A stretch of DNA of 7,590 nt from Clostridia bacterium (GTDB lineage: Bacteria; Bacillota; Clostridia; Oscillospirales; CAG-272), in assembly GCA_017453085.1 (NCBI GenBank), contig JAFTKV010000081.1, positions 1-7,590 of the forward strand. Direction: 5' to 3'. The notes below the pieces were generated by a model. The model saw nothing but the letters and a program-made list of their open reading frames with translations, was not told the origin of the DNA and searched no databases. Made by a program: the position numbers and the translations under genes. Shown piece by piece: positions 6,286 to 7,590 of this stretch (its first letter is position 1; every line of letters begins with the position of its first letter).

Positions 6286-6753
6286 ATGCGTTTTTCTCCT
6301 CAAATGGAGAGAGTTCTTCATCTGTTAACTCCCGACGGTGAGACAACCGTTCAGATTCATATCGAATACTATAGCGATCAGCCTGTTGTAAGCGAAGATA
6401 CTGTTACGTCCATGTCTGTCCGTCTCGTTTACGATAGCCACGAATACGTTGGCGTTGGCACAAATTATCCCTTTATGGACGCATTTGTCAAAATTCAAAA
6501 ACAACTGCCTGACGGAGTTCTTTTAAAAGGCTGTGTGAATTGCATTCATGGCAATTTATGCCCTTACGGTGGCGATCCCAATCTGCTTCTGTGTACCAAA
6601 CAATTTGTGATTACGGAGAAATTGGATCTGGTCGATCATATAGCGAATGATGATATAACGAGCAACGATACTCGTGAATTTGCAGATGTGTGCGATGATT
6701 TCGCGGTGCAAACTCCCGACAGATATACATACTCTGATTATCTCTATTATTGA
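6286..6753 (+). CDS. Uncharacterised acidic protein with Cys-rich motif, inserted antisense in the spoVA locus
   Basis: I do not recognise this 155-residue protein with confidence. The gene is supported by a consensus promoter, a GGAGG ribosome site at 6275-6279 six bases before the ATG, and a full open frame ending two bases from the spoVAC stop. There is no signal peptide or membrane segment. The N-terminal half looks beta-rich (TTVQIHIEYY, SMSVRLVYDSHEYVGVG). The centre has C83-x2-C86-x5-C92-P-Y-G and then C103, a spacing that could bind zinc or another metal. The C-terminal third is very acidic, has a lone C136 and ends in YSDYLYY. It is the only confident plus-strand gene here. The CxxC...CPYG pattern loosely recalls small uncharacterised or immunity-like proteins, but that is only a resemblance and no function is assigned. 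Confidence 0.8.
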   Translation: MRFSPQMERVLHLLTPDGETTVQIHIEYYSDQPVVSEDTVTSMSVRLVYDSHEYVGVGTNYPFMDAFVKIQKQLPDGVLLKGCVNCIHGNLCPYGGDPNLLLCTKQFVITEKLDLVDHIANDDITSNDTREFADVCDDFAVQTPDRYTYSDYLYY

Positions 6754-6755
6754 TC

Positions 6756-7199
6756 TTAAAATAACCCCATTACCCAATAGACTACCCCATAGATCACGCT
6801 TGCCAGCGTGCCGTAGAGAATGACAGGTCCTGCGATGATGAAGATCTTTGCACCCAGTCCCAGCACCCAGCCTTCTGCTTTATTGTCAATGGCGGGCGCA
6901 ACCACGGCGTTAGCAAAGCCTGAGATCGGCACCAACGTTCCCGCACCGCCGAATTTTGCCAGCTGATCAAACAGGCCGATTGCTGTCAGAATAGCCGTCA
7001 TCACAACGATCGACGACGGAACCAGTGCCTTCACGGTTTCTTCACTGAGACCGATACCGGTATACAAATTTCGAAGCAGCTGTCCGATCATGCAGATGCT
7101 TCCGCCAACGAAAAAGGCCTTGGCGCAATCGAGGACGAGCGGAGATTTTTTCGCACTTTTTTCAACGTATTTGAGATAAGCGGCTTTTTGTACGCTCAT
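6756..7199 (-). CDS. spoVAC: Stage V sporulation protein AC
   Basis: This 147-residue membrane subunit of the SpoVA dipicolinate channel is proposed in Bacillus to be mechanosensitive during germination. A basic, soluble N-terminus (about 1-20, with KYVEKSAKKSP) precedes hydrophobic segments at roughly 25-45, 60-80, 86-102 and 111-145. Family motifs are FFVGGSICMIGQLL (29-42), ILTAIGLFDQLAKFGGAG (70-87) and TLVPISGFANAVVAPAI (88-104). They align with the equivalent motifs in SpoVAE nearby. The start at 7199 has AAAGGA upstream. It is separated from spoVAD by an opposite-strand gene whose stop codon lies two bases from its own. A spoVACDE transcript would therefore have to run antisense through that gene, or spoVAD must have its own promoter. 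Confidence 0.95.
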   Translation of the reverse strand: MSVQKAAYLKYVEKSAKKSPLVLDCAKAFFVGGSICMIGQLLRNLYTGIGLSEETVKALVPSSIVVMTAILTAIGLFDQLAKFGGAGTLVPISGFANAVVAPAIDNKAEGWVLGLGAKIFIIAGPVILYGTLASVIYGVVYWVMGLF

Positions 7200-7224
7200 A
7201 TTGACACTTCCTTTGCTTTTGGGA

Positions 7225-7254
7225 TAGTGTTTGAAGAATCTGCGTTTCTATACC
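7225..7254 (-). promoter_or_regulatory. Candidate sigma-G (forespore) promoter for spoVAC
   Basis: On the minus strand GGTATA (7254-7249) and AACACTA (7231-7225) are 17 bases apart. They resemble the forespore sigma-G pattern (GnATA ... CATACTA), with five of seven matches at the -10. Transcription would start near 7218, a few bases ahead of the AAAGGA site of spoVAC. The spoVA operon is sigma-G controlled in Bacillus, so the placement makes sense. The match is imperfect. Confidence 0.42.
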
Positions 7255-7297
7255 CTGCAGTCGATAACACTTATTGGTTTGCTTTGCAACAAAACAC

Positions 7298-7329
7298 AAA
7301 AAATGAGCCCGTCGTTCGAGCTCATTTTT
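7298..7329 (-). terminator. Bidirectional intrinsic terminator after the P-type ATPase gene
   Basis: A 9-base stem (ATGAGCTCG with CGGGCTCAT, one G-T wobble) with a 5-base loop occupies 7325-7303. On the minus strand it is followed by a run of T, and an A-run precedes it, so it can also work on the plus strand. It lies 17 bases past the ATPase stop codon and isolates that gene from spoVAC. Confidence 0.85.
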
Positions 7330-7345
7330 GTTTTGGTTAATATTT

Positions 7346-7590
7346 TCAGTTTTTGCGATTTCTCAGATGGCTGATCAGCTTGCAGATCTCCATTACGACG
7401 AAAGGTACGAAGATCAGACCCAGTGCTACCAGGTACAGCTTCCAGCTGAGAGTGACCAGACCGAATGCAAGGCCAACGGGAGTGAACAGAACCAGCGCTA
7501 CCAGCAAGGTGGATGCCAGTGCGGCAAGGTTCAGCGTGCGGTTCGAGAAGGGACCGATCTTAAAGAGCGAATGCTCGGAGCGCATATTGA
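7346..7590 (-). CDS. Cation-transporting P-type ATPase (Ca2+-ATPase-like), C-terminal fragment
   Basis: Only the last 81 or so codons are inside the window; the frame is open through the right edge and the codon before the first visible Met is Asn. The sequence NMRSEHSLFKIGPFSNR followed by two hydrophobic segments (LNLAALASTLLVALVLF and LYLVALGLIFVPFVVMEI) and a short basic tail HLRNRKN matches the C-terminal domain of P2-type cation ATPases. In that family the xNMRS motif precedes the last two transmembrane helices. The Met at 7585 is an internal residue, not a start. Substrate cannot be read from the tail; Ca2+ is the most common for this type. The catalytic DKTGT region lies outside the window. 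A terminator follows closely, so it is the end of its transcription unit. Confidence 0.85.
   Translation of the reverse strand, partial: NMRSEHSLFKIGPFSNRTLNLAALASTLLVALVLFTPVGLAFGLVTLSWKLYLVALGLIFVPFVVMEICKLISHLRNRKN

Noticed and set aside
6193..6300. Possible sigma-G promoter for spoVAD (GCATA ... CATTACT on the minus strand)
   Set aside because: The spacer is 19 bases and the -10 match is poor; other combinations in the gap were no better.
7346..7585. A stand-alone 79-residue membrane protein starting at 7585
   Set aside because: The frame stays open past the Met to the window edge, the preceding codon is Asn as in the NMRS motif, and the sequence matches only the C-terminal domain of P-type ATPases.

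Overview
The window looks like chromosome from a spore-forming, low-to-mid-GC Clostridia, probably Oscillospirales/Ruminococcaceae-like. The evidence is a spoVAC-spoVAD-spoVAE set, AGGAGG-type ribosome binding sites, and codon and protein style. The genus assignment is inference. Nearly all genes are on the minus strand, so the biological order runs from high to low coordinates. No RNA gene, insertion sequence, CRISPR array, prophage gene or origin was seen, and no gene-free stretch exceeds about 190 bases.

Right end to middle (7590 to 4851): the C-terminal tail of a cation-transporting P-type ATPase ends in a good bidirectional terminator. It is followed by the spore-membrane dipicolinate channel genes spoVAC, spoVAD and spoVAE. 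A small plus-strand gene of unknown function (6286-6753) sits between spoVAC and spoVAD. It has a perfect consensus vegetative promoter and meets spoVAC tail to tail with only 2 bases between stop codons. SpoVAC and SpoVAE are recognisable paralogues of each other.

Middle to left (4850 to 1): a complete high-affinity phosphate uptake operon, pstS-pstC-pstA-pstB-phoU, is followed by an HD-domain hydrolase gene cut by the window edge. PstS captures phosphate outside the membrane, PstC/PstA form the channel, PstB powers it and PhoU provides feedback. Upstream of pstS are two TTnACG half-sites with an 11-base period, 11 bases before a TATAAC -10 box. This is the layout expected of a PhoP/PhoB-activated promoter. 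A stem-loop lies between pstS and pstC. The HD gene has its own near-perfect sigma-A promoter, whose -35 overlaps the phoU stop codon.

The most notable observation is that the PstS protein is circularly permuted. The half that is normally C-terminal (SREEGSGTRGAF onward) follows the lipobox directly. The half that is normally N-terminal (ISGSSSISPLMEKL onward) follows it through a Gly/Ala-rich linker. The second notable point is the antisense gene that splits the spoVA operon.
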